From contig NZ_JAQQKV010000002.1 in NCBI RefSeq assembly GCF_028550435.1, positions 992,001 to 1,056,000 of the forward strand: a stretch of 64,000 bases of DNA, read 5' to 3'. The translations under genes were made by a program, and so were the position numbers. Below, in pieces: positions 34,044 through 43,823 of this stretch. Position 1 is the first letter of the stretch. Each line of letters begins with the position of its first letter. This DNA is from Asticcacaulis machinosus (GTDB lineage Bacteria > Pseudomonadota > Alphaproteobacteria > Caulobacterales > Caulobacteraceae). The notes beneath the pieces are model-generated. The model made no database searches and was not told where the DNA came from. It worked only from the letters and a program-made list of their open reading frames with translations.

Positions 34044-35666
34044 TTACCGGCCCCGGCCCCACAGGGTGGAATATTTCCAGCCGGTCAGGTCTTCGACGAT
34101 CTTGCCGCTTTCGGGTGTTTCCGGCTCGGTCGCTCCGGCGCGCAGACGCTCAACCTCATGAACCAGAACGGCGTGGGTCTTGGCATTGAGTTTAAACGTC
34201 CAGGACAGCCACGCCCCGATAAGCATCATCAAGGCGGGCCCACCAATCATCACCGCCACGATGGTATGCACGGCATCGGCGCTTTGCGGGATAAATTCGG
34301 TCGCTTCTTTGGGCGTAGGCACATAACCGCCGGCGTCGATCAGCCAGCCGGTGGCCACCAGCGCCAGAGACTGAGCCGCCTTACGGGTAAAGGTCATGAC
34401 CCCGGCAAAGATGCCTTCGCGGCGCAGACCGGTTACGGCCTCGTCAACATCGGGCAGGTAGTTGTAAACTGACCACGGCACAAAGTTGAGTGTACCGCGC
34501 CCCAGACCGGCCAGAATGATCGGTACGAACAGCCAGAACGCCACACCGAAGTTCGACTGGCTAAAGGTCATGAACAGGTCACCATTCAGTGCCGCAAGGC
34601 CATCGGCAAAGTTTGCTGGCTGCGTCAGATAGAAGGCAAGGAACAGCAGCAGCGAGGCGATGACAAAGCTGATGGCGATGCGATAGGCCATGGTCGGGCC
34701 GGTCTTGATGACCACCTGAATGGCGACCATGACCGATACCAACTGGGCAATATACATCACCGTCATCATGGCCGAAATCATGGTAGTGGTATCGCCCTTG
34801 GACATCATGGCGCCGGCCGCCAGAACGGTGGCAACAAAGATCGGGAAGGCGGTGTTGAAGATGTCCTGAGACAGATAGCCGCCCAGATAGATGCTGATAT
34901 GCTGACGAAACGCCTTCAGACGCAGGGTCGAGAACAGGTCGCCAAACATCTTGACTGGGATCATGGCGGCGGTTTTCAGAGACGGCGGTTCCGGCTGGTG
35001 GGCCAGTTCGTCCGCCGTATAGGGCCGCTCCCACGAAAAGACGACCACCAGAATGACTACGAGCGAGAACAGCACGCCAAAGATGGCGGCCATGATCAGG
35101 AAGGTGTTAGGGGAATCTGCTCCGCCGAAGTTGTCGATGATGAATTTCGGCAGGTAAGAGGCCAATATGGCCGAGGTCTGCGCAATGATCATGCGCGCAC
35201 CGGCAAATTTGGCTTTTTCCTTATAGTCTTTGGTCATTTCCGCGGCGAGGGTTTCCCACGGGATCAGGAACATGGTGTAGACAAATTCAAAGAAGATGAA
35301 CACCAGCAGGTAATACCAGAAGTTCTGGCCGGTGACGAATAGCAGAACGAACGATGGTAAAAGCGGGATGGTGATCATCAGAAAGATCTTGCGCCGCCCG
35401 ATTTTGCGCCCGATCCAGGTATGGCGCAGATTATCGGAGATGTACCCGATCAGCGGGCAGGTAATGGCTTCCAGCAGACGCGGCAGGCCAAGGATCATAC
35501 CGGCTTCGACGGCGCTAAGGTCGCAGAAGGTCGTGAAGAAGTAAAACAGCCAGCCGGTGATGACGGCCTGAGCGCCCGCGCCCAGCATGTCGCCGGAACC
35601 CCAGCCCCAGTAATTGTACCACTTCGGTTTACGATAGGCGGTTTCGCCCGTCGGCACATTGGCCAT
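34044..35666 (-). CDS. GPH-family (MFS) sugar symporter
   Basis: 540 residues, about twelve membrane helices. The N-terminal segment YWGWGSGDMLGAGAQAVITGWLFYFFTTFCDLS and the loop RHTWIGRKIGRRK match the glycoside-pentoside-hexuronide cation symporter family. It is downstream of GH105 on the same strand, so the likely cargo is an unsaturated galacturonyl-rhamnose disaccharide or another pectic oligosaccharide (inference). It is separated from GH105 by a palindromic repeat element. Confidence 0.82.
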   Translation of the reverse strand: MANVPTGETAYRKPKWYNYWGWGSGDMLGAGAQAVITGWLFYFFTTFCDLSAVEAGMILGLPRLLEAITCPLIGYISDNLRHTWIGRKIGRRKIFLMITIPLLPSFVLLFVTGQNFWYYLLVFIFFEFVYTMFLIPWETLAAEMTKDYKEKAKFAGARMIIAQTSAILASYLPKFIIDNFGGADSPNTFLIMAAIFGVLFSLVVILVVVFSWERPYTADELAHQPEPPSLKTAAMIPVKMFGDLFSTLRLKAFRQHISIYLGGYLSQDIFNTAFPIFVATVLAAGAMMSKGDTTTMISAMMTVMYIAQLVSVMVAIQVVIKTGPTMAYRIAISFVIASLLLFLAFYLTQPANFADGLAALNGDLFMTFSQSNFGVAFWLFVPIILAGLGRGTLNFVPWSVYNYLPDVDEAVTGLRREGIFAGVMTFTRKAAQSLALVATGWLIDAGGYVPTPKEATEFIPQSADAVHTIVAVMIGGPALMMLIGAWLSWTFKLNAKTHAVLVHEVERLRAGATEPETPESGKIVEDLTGWKYSTLWGRGR

Positions 35667-35690
35667 GTTTTAGCTCCAATCCCTATAGAA

Positions 35691-35810
35691 CCTCCCCTGT
35701 TGCAGGGGAGGGTGGCCTGAAAGGCCGGGTGGGGTAACTACCGTTCGTATTTACCCCCTCTGACATTTTCGCTGACGCTCAAAAGTCAGCTCCCCCTGCG
35801 ACAGGGGGAG
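35691..35810. repeat. Palindromic repeat element between MFS and GH105
   Basis: Stems CCTCCCCTG/CAGGGGAGG (35691-35711), CTGACATTTT/AAAAGTCAG-type (35760-35789) and CTCCCCCTG/CAGGGGGAG (35790-35810). The second half, running from ACCCCCTCTGA to the last stem, has the same layout as the element at 63167-63232. Confidence 0.7.
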
Positions 35811-35820
35811 TTCTTTACGC

Positions 35821-36996
35821 TTATATAAACCGATACATGAACTCGCCCATGGTCAGCAGGGCCATAGCCTGCCCGAACGGCATGGAGGTGAGCGGGATGT
35901 CTTTGTACTCCTGAATAGAATTGAACACCGGCGTACCAAACGATACCTGGGTCAGTTCACCCTCAGCATTGATGTGGGCGCGCACAGCCTTGGCGCCGCG
36001 GATGCCCATGGCTTCATATTCTTTGGAAATGTAACCCTTACGCACCGACTTCAGGATGCCGTAAGCGAAACCAGCCGAGGCGGCGGCTTCTTCATACGAA
36101 GTCTCATCATCAAGTATGGTGCGCCACAGACCCGACGGCGCCTGATATTGCGCGAGAGCTTTAACCTGCGCCTCAAGGGTCTCGATCAGGAACATGCGGA
36201 AGGCATCATCCTTGGGCAGGTTCAGCAGTTCGATAAATTCCGGGATGACGATGGTGACCCATGAATTGCCGCGACCCCACAGGGCATTGGCAAAGTTGTG
36301 GCGGCCTTCGAACGTCCAGCCGTGGAACCACAGGCCGGTCTTGCGGTCGGTCAGGTACTTGATATGCACCATGAACTGGCGCTTGGCTTCCTCCACGTAA
36401 TGCGGACGGTTGAGCAACAGGCCGATCTTGGCCAGCGGCAGCACCGACATCATCAGGGTGTCGTCCCAAAGCTGCTGGTTGTTGACCGAGTTATAAACGA
36501 TGTGCTGAAAGCCGCCCTCTTCGGTGCGCGGCAGTTCGTTATAGACCCACTCGGCCCAGACATCGAGATAGGGCAGATAGCGGCGGTCACCCGTGCGCTC
36601 AAACAGGTAGGCCAGGGTGATGAACGGGGCGACGGTATTGATATTGCGTGACGGCGAGCCTTCGGCAAAGCGGTCCTCGAACCAGTTGATCATGATGTCC
36701 CAGGCGCGCTTGTCGCCGGTCATTTCCCAGATCTTATACATGCCGTAAAGACCGACACCTTGCGTCCACTCAAAGCCGTGCCAGGCCTTGGTGTCGATGA
36801 CGCGGCCATCGGTCAGGCGCAACAGAAACTCGCCCGACGTATCTTCGATATTGACCAGATTATTGATCAACAGATCGATGGCGTGGCGGTAATCGTCACG
36901 GTCGGCATCCAGAGCTGCCGACTGATGTTGCAGCAGCGGGTGGATGTTGAACGGGTCGGTTGGCTTCAGGATCTGGTTTTTTGTATTTACAGGCAT
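35821..36996 (-). CDS. Unsaturated rhamnogalacturonyl hydrolase (GH105)
   Basis: 391 residues from ATG 36996; no signal peptide, so cytosolic. The (alpha/alpha)6-barrel motifs are WHGFEWTQGVGLYGMYKI, LWDDTLMMSVLPLAK (the catalytic Asp is one of D178/D179) and WGRGNSWV. GH105 enzymes hydrate the unsaturated uronic acid left by RG lyases and release rhamnose. It starts 22 bases after the GH43-like/GH35 gene and is probably in one operon with it. The ORF extension to 37113 lies inside that gene and is rejected. Confidence 0.92.
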   Translation of the reverse strand: MPVNTKNQILKPTDPFNIHPLLQHQSAALDADRDDYRHAIDLLINNLVNIEDTSGEFLLRLTDGRVIDTKAWHGFEWTQGVGLYGMYKIWEMTGDKRAWDIMINWFEDRFAEGSPSRNINTVAPFITLAYLFERTGDRRYLPYLDVWAEWVYNELPRTEEGGFQHIVYNSVNNQQLWDDTLMMSVLPLAKIGLLLNRPHYVEEAKRQFMVHIKYLTDRKTGLWFHGWTFEGRHNFANALWGRGNSWVTIVIPEFIELLNLPKDDAFRMFLIETLEAQVKALAQYQAPSGLWRTILDDETSYEEAAASAGFAYGILKSVRKGYISKEYEAMGIRGAKAVRAHINAEGELTQVSFGTPVFNSIQEYKDIPLTSMPFGQAMALLTMGEFMYRFI

Positions 36997-37018
36997 GGGA
37001 GACACTTTACGGGGAGGG

Positions 37019-40000
37019 TTAGCGTTGCAGATTTTTCGGTGCGGGCATGACCTCAAGCGGCACCCCGCCACGGACGGTACGCAGATTGACCAGCTTGACC
37101 GGTTCGAGAGCATTCTCAGCTTTTCCGTCGGTTGTCACGGCAAAGCTGATGGTGTTTTCGCCGTTGGGGTTCAAAATCCCCGCCGGAATAACAAACGTGC
37201 GCTGCGGGCCGATATTGGCGATGAATTGACCCATGTTCCAGCCGTTGACAAAGATCAGGGCGCGGTTGGTGCGGTCAGAGCGCGGCTTTGAGGTATCACC
37301 GAATGCCAGCCCCATCTGCACATCATGATCCTTGGGCAGGTCAAGCTTGAACGTCGTGCTCAGCCAGTAGGTACCGGCGGCCGGTGGTGCGGCAGTAGGG
37401 CTTGCCTTATCCCAATCATTTTCTGTCGCGCAGCTTTTTCCCAAAACCGCGTCACACTTTTGGGGCTGCGCGAGTTTTTTACCGGGCAGATACCAGCCTT
37501 CACGCTCACCATAAAGGCCGCCATTGTTCATCGGGCCGCGCACCAGATCAGCGATCTTTTCGCCGCCCTTATTGCCCTGAATGCGCCAGTCGATCGGTAC
37601 GGCAAAGCGGTTGCCACCTTTGGAGGTCAGGGACGCCGAAATCAGGCCGCGCGCTTCGCGGTGATAGTCGTCGGCCATCAGGTTCCAGTTATGCGAATTG
37701 TTGCGCACCATAACCGAGATGACATGCTTGCCCGGCGTCATGTCGGGCAGGGTGAATTTCACGCTGTCGGTGGTTTCCGGGAAGGAGCGGCCGGTATCCA
37801 TTTCATCCTGACCGACAAACTTGCCGTCGATCCAAACCTGAATCATGCCAGCGCCGCCGCCGCCGTAGAACAGCTCAAGCTGATCGTTTTTGGCGTCGGT
37901 AATGTCGATGTGGCCGCGATACCAGACATCGCCGTGGTGGAAGCCGTAATCACTCATGCTGAGTGTTGGTTGACCGCGCTCCGGCGTCGTCCAGGTCTGG
38001 GCGGCGGAGGGGCGGGTGTCGGCCTTGACCCAGGCGCTGTCGTCAAAACCGGGTTGGGCTTCGGGCGAGTCCATGCGGCGGGCCCATTCGACGTTCGCCA
38101 GATCGGGCAGTGTGATGGCTTCTGGGCCGCGTGCTGATGATGTTTTGAAGCTGCCGTCGGATTGGGTGGTCAGGGTAAGCGCCTCGCCATTAAAGGTAGC
38201 GGCTTTGACAGTGGGGCCCCAAATCTCAAACGCGCTGTCCGCCGCCGTATCGCCGGTCAGGTTGAGCGTGCTGCCGTCGATCTTGGCGGTGCGCACAAGG
38301 GCAGGTGTCAGTTGCAGAACGGTGCCCTTTTCGGTGTCCTGACGCCACATATTAAAGCTGGTGGTCTCATCGGCGATCAGCAGCAGCATGGGGGTGCGAC
38401 CGCCGCCGGAAATGCGCACACGGGTCAGGCCATTGTGCTGATAGGTCAGTTTCAGATCGCCTTTTTTGGCATCGAATTTCGAGGTGACCTTACCGGACAG
38501 AACCTCGACCTTGGGCGCGGAGGTATAGCGCAGAACCGTTTCGCCGTCCTCAAGGTTACGGCCATGCAGCAGGGCGATGTCCTGCTCACTGTTCTGGAAA
38601 TGGGTCTGGATTTCCGAATTGGAATAGACCAGATGCTGACGCTCCATCGCGTAAGAGGCCAGTAGCATCTTGGCATCCTGACCATTGACGCGCACCGGGA
38701 TCTTATAGGTGCCGTCTTTGGTGGTCAGGTCAAACGTGCCGCGATCATCGGTGATGGCATCCGACGGATTATGAACCGCCAACAGAATATGGGTTTTCAG
38801 CGTCGGGTTAAAATTATGATAGACCTTAAGCTTATCATTGGAGACCTTAAGCACCGGCCCCTTATCCATTTCGGCCAGCGCCTGTTCAGCGGCCTGAACG
38901 AACATACCCTGCTGCTTCAGGGCATAGGCTTTCTCACGCAATCCGCGGTCTTCGGAAATGGCGGCGCCATAGTCATAAGAGGTATAGACCACCGGCCCCG
39001 CCAGCCAGCCCCACGACGTGCCGCCGAACGTCATATAGACGTTGTGGATCGAAATACCGTTGATCAGGTTGGTGCCGTAAAACACCCGTTGATAGCCCTT
39101 GCCCTGACGCTTCGACGTACAGTCATAGGTGCCGTTGGAGCCCCAGTAATCGAACCAGCCGCCGCCCAGTTCTGCCGCAAAGCCCGGTGTTTTGGGCGAG
39201 GACAGGGCGCCGATCTTGGGCGCCGTTGTGCCATACATGCCCCAGTCAGGCGCCTTGTTCGGGCCGGAAGCATCAGCAAACACGTTGCAGGTGCCGCCGG
39301 GATAACCATCGAACGCATAGATATCGGTCGGGCCGGTATTGGCCCACGGTGCGGTCGAATCCTTTGGAGTCCAGTCCGGTAAGCGGCCGGCCGAATTGTG
39401 GAAGAACGGCACGGTGATGCCATCAGCGCGTGCCTTTTTGGCCAGATGGTTCATCTGGCGGACATGCTTGGGCTCAACCTTGCCCAGTTCGTTTTCCAGT
39501 TGGTAGGCGATGACCGTGCCGCCGCCATTGGTGACCTGATAGCGGGCGATAATGGCGTTGATCTGGGTCATCCACTCATCGGTAGCGGCCAGATAGAGCG
39601 GATCATCGGTGCGGGCTTCGGCGCGTTGGCGGAACATCCAGCCGGGATAGCCGCCGCCGGTCAGTTCGGCATTCACATAGGGGCCGGTGCGGGCAATGAC
39701 ATACATGCCCTCTTCCTTGGCGATTTGCAGGGCGCGCTCGACATTGCGGATGCCGGAGAAATCGTAAACGCCCGGTGACGGCGAGTGATAGCCCCAGTCA
39801 AAATAAAAGGCGACGCCATTGAAACCTGAGGCCTTCATCTTTTGGATGACATCGCGCCACAGGGACGGATTGGGCAGGCGGAACGGATGGATTTCGCCCG
39901 ACCACACCATGATCCGTTCGCCATCGATCATCAGGGAGTTTTTATCCCAGGTGATTTTTTTGCCGACGTCTTGGGGTTTTGTGGCCTCAGTGAAGGCTTT

Positions 40001-40969
40001 GGGGTCTTCCGACAGGACGGTAAAGTGACGCACGACGCCGGACACACCGCCGATTTCCTTTTTCGGTGTCCAGGTCTTGAAGCCGTCAAGGCTGTCTGAA
40101 TACCAGTAGTGCTTGGTCATGTAGTCGTCGAAATAGATGCGGTAACCACCATTTGGCAGTTTCACCAGCGCCTGACCTTCGCGCCAGCTACCCCAGCCGG
40201 CCCAGTCGCCGGTCTTTTCCAGCTTCCACGGTCCCAGCAGGGATTTGGACGTAGCCAGTTCGATAAACTTGGTCGTCTCGTTCTTGACAAAGGCGGTATA
40301 GCCTCCGTCGGTCGAGACCACAAACGTATCGATAAAATTGCCCTGCAGGCCCTGCATCGGCTTAGGGTCGGACCACTGCGAAAAATCAGCGTTCGGCTCA
40401 ATCACATAGGCGCCGAACGGGCCCTTGGTGCCGCCTTTCGACAGGGATACCACGACCTTAAGCGAGCCGTCCGTATCGCGGAACCATTCCGGTGCCCAAA
40501 CATTCGTCACGTCAGGCAAGGTCACCTTGACTTCGCGCACCAGTTCCCAGGTTTTCAGATCTTTAGCGCGGGCAATGCCGAAATCAGAGCCGTTCCAGTC
40601 GGTCGTATAGACAATATAATAATAGCCGTCCGAATGGCGGATAATCGACGGGTCGCGTAGCAGGCGCTTATCGGGCGTATAGACCTCGGACGCCAGCGTA
40701 TTAAAGGTGATGCCGTCGGGTGAGGTAAACAGGCTGAGCGTGTTCTGCGATGTCGCCATAAAGGATGACATAATGAACACAGGTGCATTGTTTTCGGCGG
40801 CCTGTGCCGAGTTTGAGGTGACCGGTTTATTGGCGTCAGACGCCTGTGGGATGCCCAGTTCCTGCGCAAACGACCCAAAGGCCAGCGAGCCCATCAGGGC
40901 GGTCAGAAGTCCGATTTGCGAAACACGGCAAAGGGCTGCACGTTTGCGCAGCGATTTGGGGTAGGGCAT
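37019..40969 (-). CDS. GH43-like / GH35 beta-galactosidase fusion, secreted
   Basis: 1316 residues with a Sec-type leader ending near SFAQ (about 36). Residues about 62-330 form a five-bladed-propeller domain like GH43. Possible catalytic acids are D106 (LLRDPSII), D214 (FIDTF) and E264 (REGQALV). From about 338 comes a GH35 barrel: SGEIHPFRLP, then acid/base E494 (QLENELG) and nucleophile E600 (FAAELGGGW), followed by beta-sandwich domains to the end. It should remove galactose (and perhaps arabinose or galactan) from RG-I side chains in the periplasm or outside. A palindromic repeat is inserted in frame near residues 1167-1181. Divergent from the acetylesterase gene. Confidence 0.9.
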   Translation of the reverse strand: MPYPKSLRKRAALCRVSQIGLLTALMGSLAFGSFAQELGIPQASDANKPVTSNSAQAAENNAPVFIMSSFMATSQNTLSLFTSPDGITFNTLASEVYTPDKRLLRDPSIIRHSDGYYYIVYTTDWNGSDFGIARAKDLKTWELVREVKVTLPDVTNVWAPEWFRDTDGSLKVVVSLSKGGTKGPFGAYVIEPNADFSQWSDPKPMQGLQGNFIDTFVVSTDGGYTAFVKNETTKFIELATSKSLLGPWKLEKTGDWAGWGSWREGQALVKLPNGGYRIYFDDYMTKHYWYSDSLDGFKTWTPKKEIGGVSGVVRHFTVLSEDPKAFTEATKPQDVGKKITWDKNSLMIDGERIMVWSGEIHPFRLPNPSLWRDVIQKMKASGFNGVAFYFDWGYHSPSPGVYDFSGIRNVERALQIAKEEGMYVIARTGPYVNAELTGGGYPGWMFRQRAEARTDDPLYLAATDEWMTQINAIIARYQVTNGGGTVIAYQLENELGKVEPKHVRQMNHLAKKARADGITVPFFHNSAGRLPDWTPKDSTAPWANTGPTDIYAFDGYPGGTCNVFADASGPNKAPDWGMYGTTAPKIGALSSPKTPGFAAELGGGWFDYWGSNGTYDCTSKRQGKGYQRVFYGTNLINGISIHNVYMTFGGTSWGWLAGPVVYTSYDYGAAISEDRGLREKAYALKQQGMFVQAAEQALAEMDKGPVLKVSNDKLKVYHNFNPTLKTHILLAVHNPSDAITDDRGTFDLTTKDGTYKIPVRVNGQDAKMLLASYAMERQHLVYSNSEIQTHFQNSEQDIALLHGRNLEDGETVLRYTSAPKVEVLSGKVTSKFDAKKGDLKLTYQHNGLTRVRISGGGRTPMLLLIADETTSFNMWRQDTEKGTVLQLTPALVRTAKIDGSTLNLTGDTAADSAFEIWGPTVKAATFNGEALTLTTQSDGSFKTSSARGPEAITLPDLANVEWARRMDSPEAQPGFDDSAWVKADTRPSAAQTWTTPERGQPTLSMSDYGFHHGDVWYRGHIDITDAKNDQLELFYGGGGAGMIQVWIDGKFVGQDEMDTGRSFPETTDSVKFTLPDMTPGKHVISVMVRNNSHNWNLMADDYHREARGLISASLTSKGGNRFAVPIDWRIQGNKGGEKIADLVRGPMNNGGLYGEREGWYLPGKKLAQPQKCDAVLGKSCATENDWDKASPTAAPPAAGTYWLSTTFKLDLPKDHDVQMGLAFGDTSKPRSDRTNRALIFVNGWNMGQFIANIGPQRTFVIPAGILNPNGENTISFAVTTDGKAENALEPVKLVNLRTVRGGVPLEVMPAPKNLQR
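37428..37471. repeat. 44-bp palindromic repeat, copy B, inside a coding sequence
   Basis: Inverted repeat GCGCAGC...GCTGCGC with inner CCCAAAA/TTTTGGGG, aligning with copy A (32766-32809). On the minus strand it is read in frame as AQPQKCDAVLGKSCA within the GH43-like/GH35 protein, without a stop codon. Confidence 0.8.
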
Positions 40970-41160
40970 CTAAAGTCCTCTGTACTTAAGTTTCCTCAAC
41001 CAAAGTCCGGCGACGGTAAAACCGCTGGGTCTTAAACGCCCATACCCATCCGGCCGGTCATCAATCATCCATTAAGATGACATTGACTAATGCTCATATC
41101 AATGAAAAAATATCATAAACGAGCATCTTGGTGCTGAAATAAGGGCGGAATTTCATAATT
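40970..41160. promoter_or_regulatory. Divergent promoter region, GH43-like/GH35 and acetylesterase
   Basis: 191 bases, AT-rich on the right half. It contains ATGCTC (41090-41095) and GAGCAT (41121-41126), arms of a 37-base inverted repeat. The half-site is shared with the palindrome at 27438. Likely holds operators for a pathway regulator. Confidence 0.4.
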
Positions 41161-42486
41161 ATGATCAAAAATAATCAAAAAAATGGGACTAAGGCCCTCT
41201 TCGCGGCTCTGATGGTGAGCAGCGGAATGTTCGCCATTTCATCTGGTGCGGTGCTGGCTCAGGCTGCGGGCGCTACCGCAGTCAGCTATAAATTCACCCT
41301 TGATCCGGCATTTAAAGGTAGTGCTGACGCTATCAATCTGACCCCGGTACAAGCCTATGATGAGGCTAAGGGGTACGGCTTCACCAGCACCAAAGATGGC
41401 AATGAGCAAGCGCTGGCGGTGAAGGTCGCCCCCGGTGATTACCGTGTGCGCGTGACCTTGGGCAATAAAAAAGCCGCCAGCCGCACCTCCGTTTGGGCCG
41501 AAGACCGCCGCCTGATGATGGCACCTGTCACTCTGAAAAAAGGCGAGACCAAAACTGTAGAATTTATTGTCAATGTTCGTAATGCGTCACTGGCGACCTC
41601 GGAACAGGACGCGGCTAAGGCCCCGCGCGTTGGTCTGCGCGGCGATGAAGCCACTGAGAGCCGTACCTGGGACGATAAACTGACGGTCGCGTTTTCAGGC
41701 GAAGCCCCTGCCGTGCAGTCGGTCGAGATTGCACCCGTGACCGCACGTCGTGTCTTTATGGCGGGCGATTCTACCGTGACCGATCAGGGCGGCACGGACT
41801 ATGCGTCATGGGGACAGATGCTGCCGCGGTTTTTGCAAGGTGATGTGTCGGTGGCCAACCATGCCCGATCGGGCGAGACGATGAAATCGTTCGTCACTTC
41901 CCTGCGCTGGGACAAGCTGCTGAGTGAGGCGCGGGCGGGGGATGTGCTGCTGATCCAGTTTGGTCATAATGACCAGAAGAAGCAGTGGCCGCGCACCTAT
42001 GTCAGCGCGGAACAATCCTATCCGGCCTGGCTGAAAACCTTTGCCGCCGATGCGCAGGCCCACGGTATGAAAGTCGTGCTGATCTCACCGGTCTCGCGCC
42101 GCAGTTTTAAGGACGGTAAAATCAATAATACGCTGGCCGGTTATGATGACGCCGTGCGCAAAGTCGCGGGCGAACTGAATGTGCCGTTTATTGATCTGAC
42201 CGCCAAGACGGCAACGCTTTATGAGGCGCTGGGCCCTCAGGTCAGCCCGAAGGCCTTCGGTAATGGCGGCAAGGACGGTACGCACCACAACGCTTACGGG
42301 GCATTTGTGATCGCAAACTATGTGGCGCAGACGATCACCGATCCGCAGAGCGGACTTGATCTGAGGGCCGCACCGGACTTCATCGCGTTTGATCCGGCCA
42401 AACCGGCTGATCCGCAAAATTTTGAACTCAAACCCACCGACTGGCCCATCATGCGCGAAGTCGTCACTAAAATCTCAGGGAACTAA
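41161..42486 (+). CDS. Rhamnogalacturonan acetylesterase (CE12, SGNH)
   Basis: 441 residues with a signal peptide ending near AVLAQA. Residues about 40-185 form a beta-rich domain like a carbohydrate-binding module. The SGNH domain follows: FMAGDSTVTD (S204), FGHND (N270) and DGTHHN (D372, H375). CE12 enzymes remove acetyl groups from galacturonic acid of RG-I and open it to lyases. rhaM follows after three bases, so they are co-transcribed. The ATG at 41161 has a weak ribosome site (GGGCGGAA about 14 bases upstream). Confidence 0.9.
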   Translation: MIKNNQKNGTKALFAALMVSSGMFAISSGAVLAQAAGATAVSYKFTLDPAFKGSADAINLTPVQAYDEAKGYGFTSTKDGNEQALAVKVAPGDYRVRVTLGNKKAASRTSVWAEDRRLMMAPVTLKKGETKTVEFIVNVRNASLATSEQDAAKAPRVGLRGDEATESRTWDDKLTVAFSGEAPAVQSVEIAPVTARRVFMAGDSTVTDQGGTDYASWGQMLPRFLQGDVSVANHARSGETMKSFVTSLRWDKLLSEARAGDVLLIQFGHNDQKKQWPRTYVSAEQSYPAWLKTFAADAQAHGMKVVLISPVSRRSFKDGKINNTLAGYDDAVRKVAGELNVPFIDLTAKTATLYEALGPQVSPKAFGNGGKDGTHHNAYGAFVIANYVAQTITDPQSGLDLRAAPDFIAFDPAKPADPQNFELKPTDWPIMREVVTKISGN

Positions 42487-42489
42487 ATC

Positions 42490-42807
42490 ATGACCCAAAT
42501 TCATGGCTTTAAAATGCAGCTTAAACCCGGCTTTGAGGCCGAGTACCAAAAGCGCCACGACGAAATCTGGCCGGAACTGTCGGAACTGCTGCATGAAGCG
42601 GGGGTATCGGACTATTCGATCTTTCTCGACCCTGAGACCCTGACCCTGTTCGGGGTTTTAAAGCGCACCGATGACCATAAAATGGATGATCTGCCCAGCC
42701 TGCCGATCATGAAAAAATGGTGGGCCTATATGGCCGATATTATGGACAGCAATCCGGATAATTCGCCGGTGGCCAAGGATTTGAAGCACGTCTTCCACAT
42801 GGCATAG
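42490..42807 (+). CDS. rhaM: L-rhamnose mutarotase
   Basis: 105 residues, the standard size. [26 protein letters not shown] contains the catalytic His, and [12 protein letters not shown] is the conserved tryptophan segment. It interconverts alpha and beta L-rhamnose so that isomerase or dehydrogenase is fully supplied. Cytosolic. Followed by a bidirectional terminator. Confidence 0.95.
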   Translation: MTQIHGFKMQLKPGFEAEYQKRHDEIWPELSELLHEAGVSDYSIFLDPETLTLFGVLKRTDDHKMDDLPSLPIMKKWWAYMADIMDSNPDNSPVAKDLKHVFHMA

Positions 42808-42812
42808 GCTAT

Positions 42813-42842
42813 AAAAAACCCCGGCTTTCACCGGGGTTTTTT
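42813..42842. terminator. Bidirectional terminator rhaM / DeoR-type gene
   Basis: AAAAAA, CCCCGG, a 6-base loop, CCGGGG, TTTTTT. It ends rhaM on the plus strand and the regulator on the minus strand. Confidence 0.88.
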
Positions 42843-42843
42843 C

Positions 42844-43665
42844 TTATTGATCTTCGGCTAGGATATCGACGACGCGGACGTCGATGCCTGCATCCTCAAG
42901 CCACAGCTTATCGCGGGTGCTGAGACCGGAATCGGTGATCAGAATATCGATCTCGGTCAGCGGGCAAACTGACAATGACGCGGGCGCATTGATCTTGGAC
43001 GAGTCGGCCAGCACCACAACCTGTTGGGCGCGCTCGATAAGGCGGCGCTCGGATTGCACCAGCAGGGTATCGGTCTGCATCAGGCCATTGGGTGTGATCG
43101 CCTGCGCGCCGATGAACATGCGCTGGGCCGCAAAATTCTGCAGCATGCCATCCTCATACGGATTGAGGATGATGCGCTGCTCACGGAACAGTTCGCCGCC
43201 CGGCAAGGTCACCCGAATGCGGGTGCGATCAAGCAGGCTTTGCAGGATCGGGATCGAGGTCGTCAGCACATTATAGCTGTCGTTCGGCATGATCGAGGCC
43301 AGCATATAGGTGGTCGTGCCGCCGTCGATGATCATCGACATGCCAGGCTTCAACAGGTCAAGCGCGGCACGGGCAATGGCTTTTTTGGCGGGGGCGTAGT
43401 GAATAACGCTCTCGAAAAACGGCGCCTGACCGGTCAGGCTGTTGCGGCGGTCGTCGCTGGTGGCCTTAAGGCCGATATGGGCACCTTCGATGCGCATGGC
43501 ACCGCCACGGACGCGCAGCAAATGACCCAGTTCATGCAATTCGTTCAGATCGCGGCGGATGGTAGCGGGGGAGGCCCCAAGTTTAGCCGTCAACTCATCG
43601 ACCGATGTGACGCGATCCGGATTAAGCTCATCAATGATCAGTTTCCAGCGATCCTGAAAGTGCAT
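42844..43665 (-). CDS. DeoR/GlpR-family sugar regulator
   Basis: 273 residues from ATG 43665, preceded by GGGGACGG; an upstream ATG at 43743 would add 26 residues of unlikely sequence. The N-terminal HTH is VTSVDELTAKLGASPATIRRDLNELHELG. The DeoR sensor domain contains IDGGTTTYMLA and the LADSSK motif, the usual phosphosugar-binding signatures. Likely represses the rhamnose kinase/isomerase genes until a phosphorylated intermediate appears (inference from family and position). Confidence 0.88.
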   Translation of the reverse strand: MHFQDRWKLIIDELNPDRVTSVDELTAKLGASPATIRRDLNELHELGHLLRVRGGAMRIEGAHIGLKATSDDRRNSLTGQAPFFESVIHYAPAKKAIARAALDLLKPGMSMIIDGGTTTYMLASIMPNDSYNVLTTSIPILQSLLDRTRIRVTLPGGELFREQRIILNPYEDGMLQNFAAQRMFIGAQAITPNGLMQTDTLLVQSERRLIERAQQVVVLADSSKINAPASLSVCPLTEIDILITDSGLSTRDKLWLEDAGIDVRVVDILAEDQ

Positions 43666-43823
43666 GTACGGTCCGTCCCCTTGGTTTTTATTGTCCCGAA
43701 CGGCGACGCAAAGCCTGTGTGTCCAAACGCGGACGGGAATCATGATTAAAGATGATTGAATATATTAAACAGGTTTTTCGCGCTTGTCGAATTTATGTTC
43801 ACAATATGAAACTAAAGACTGTT

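Noticed and set aside
37325-38137. 270-codon plus-strand ORF inside the GH43-like/GH35 gene
   Set aside because: Antisense shadow; no start signal or family features.
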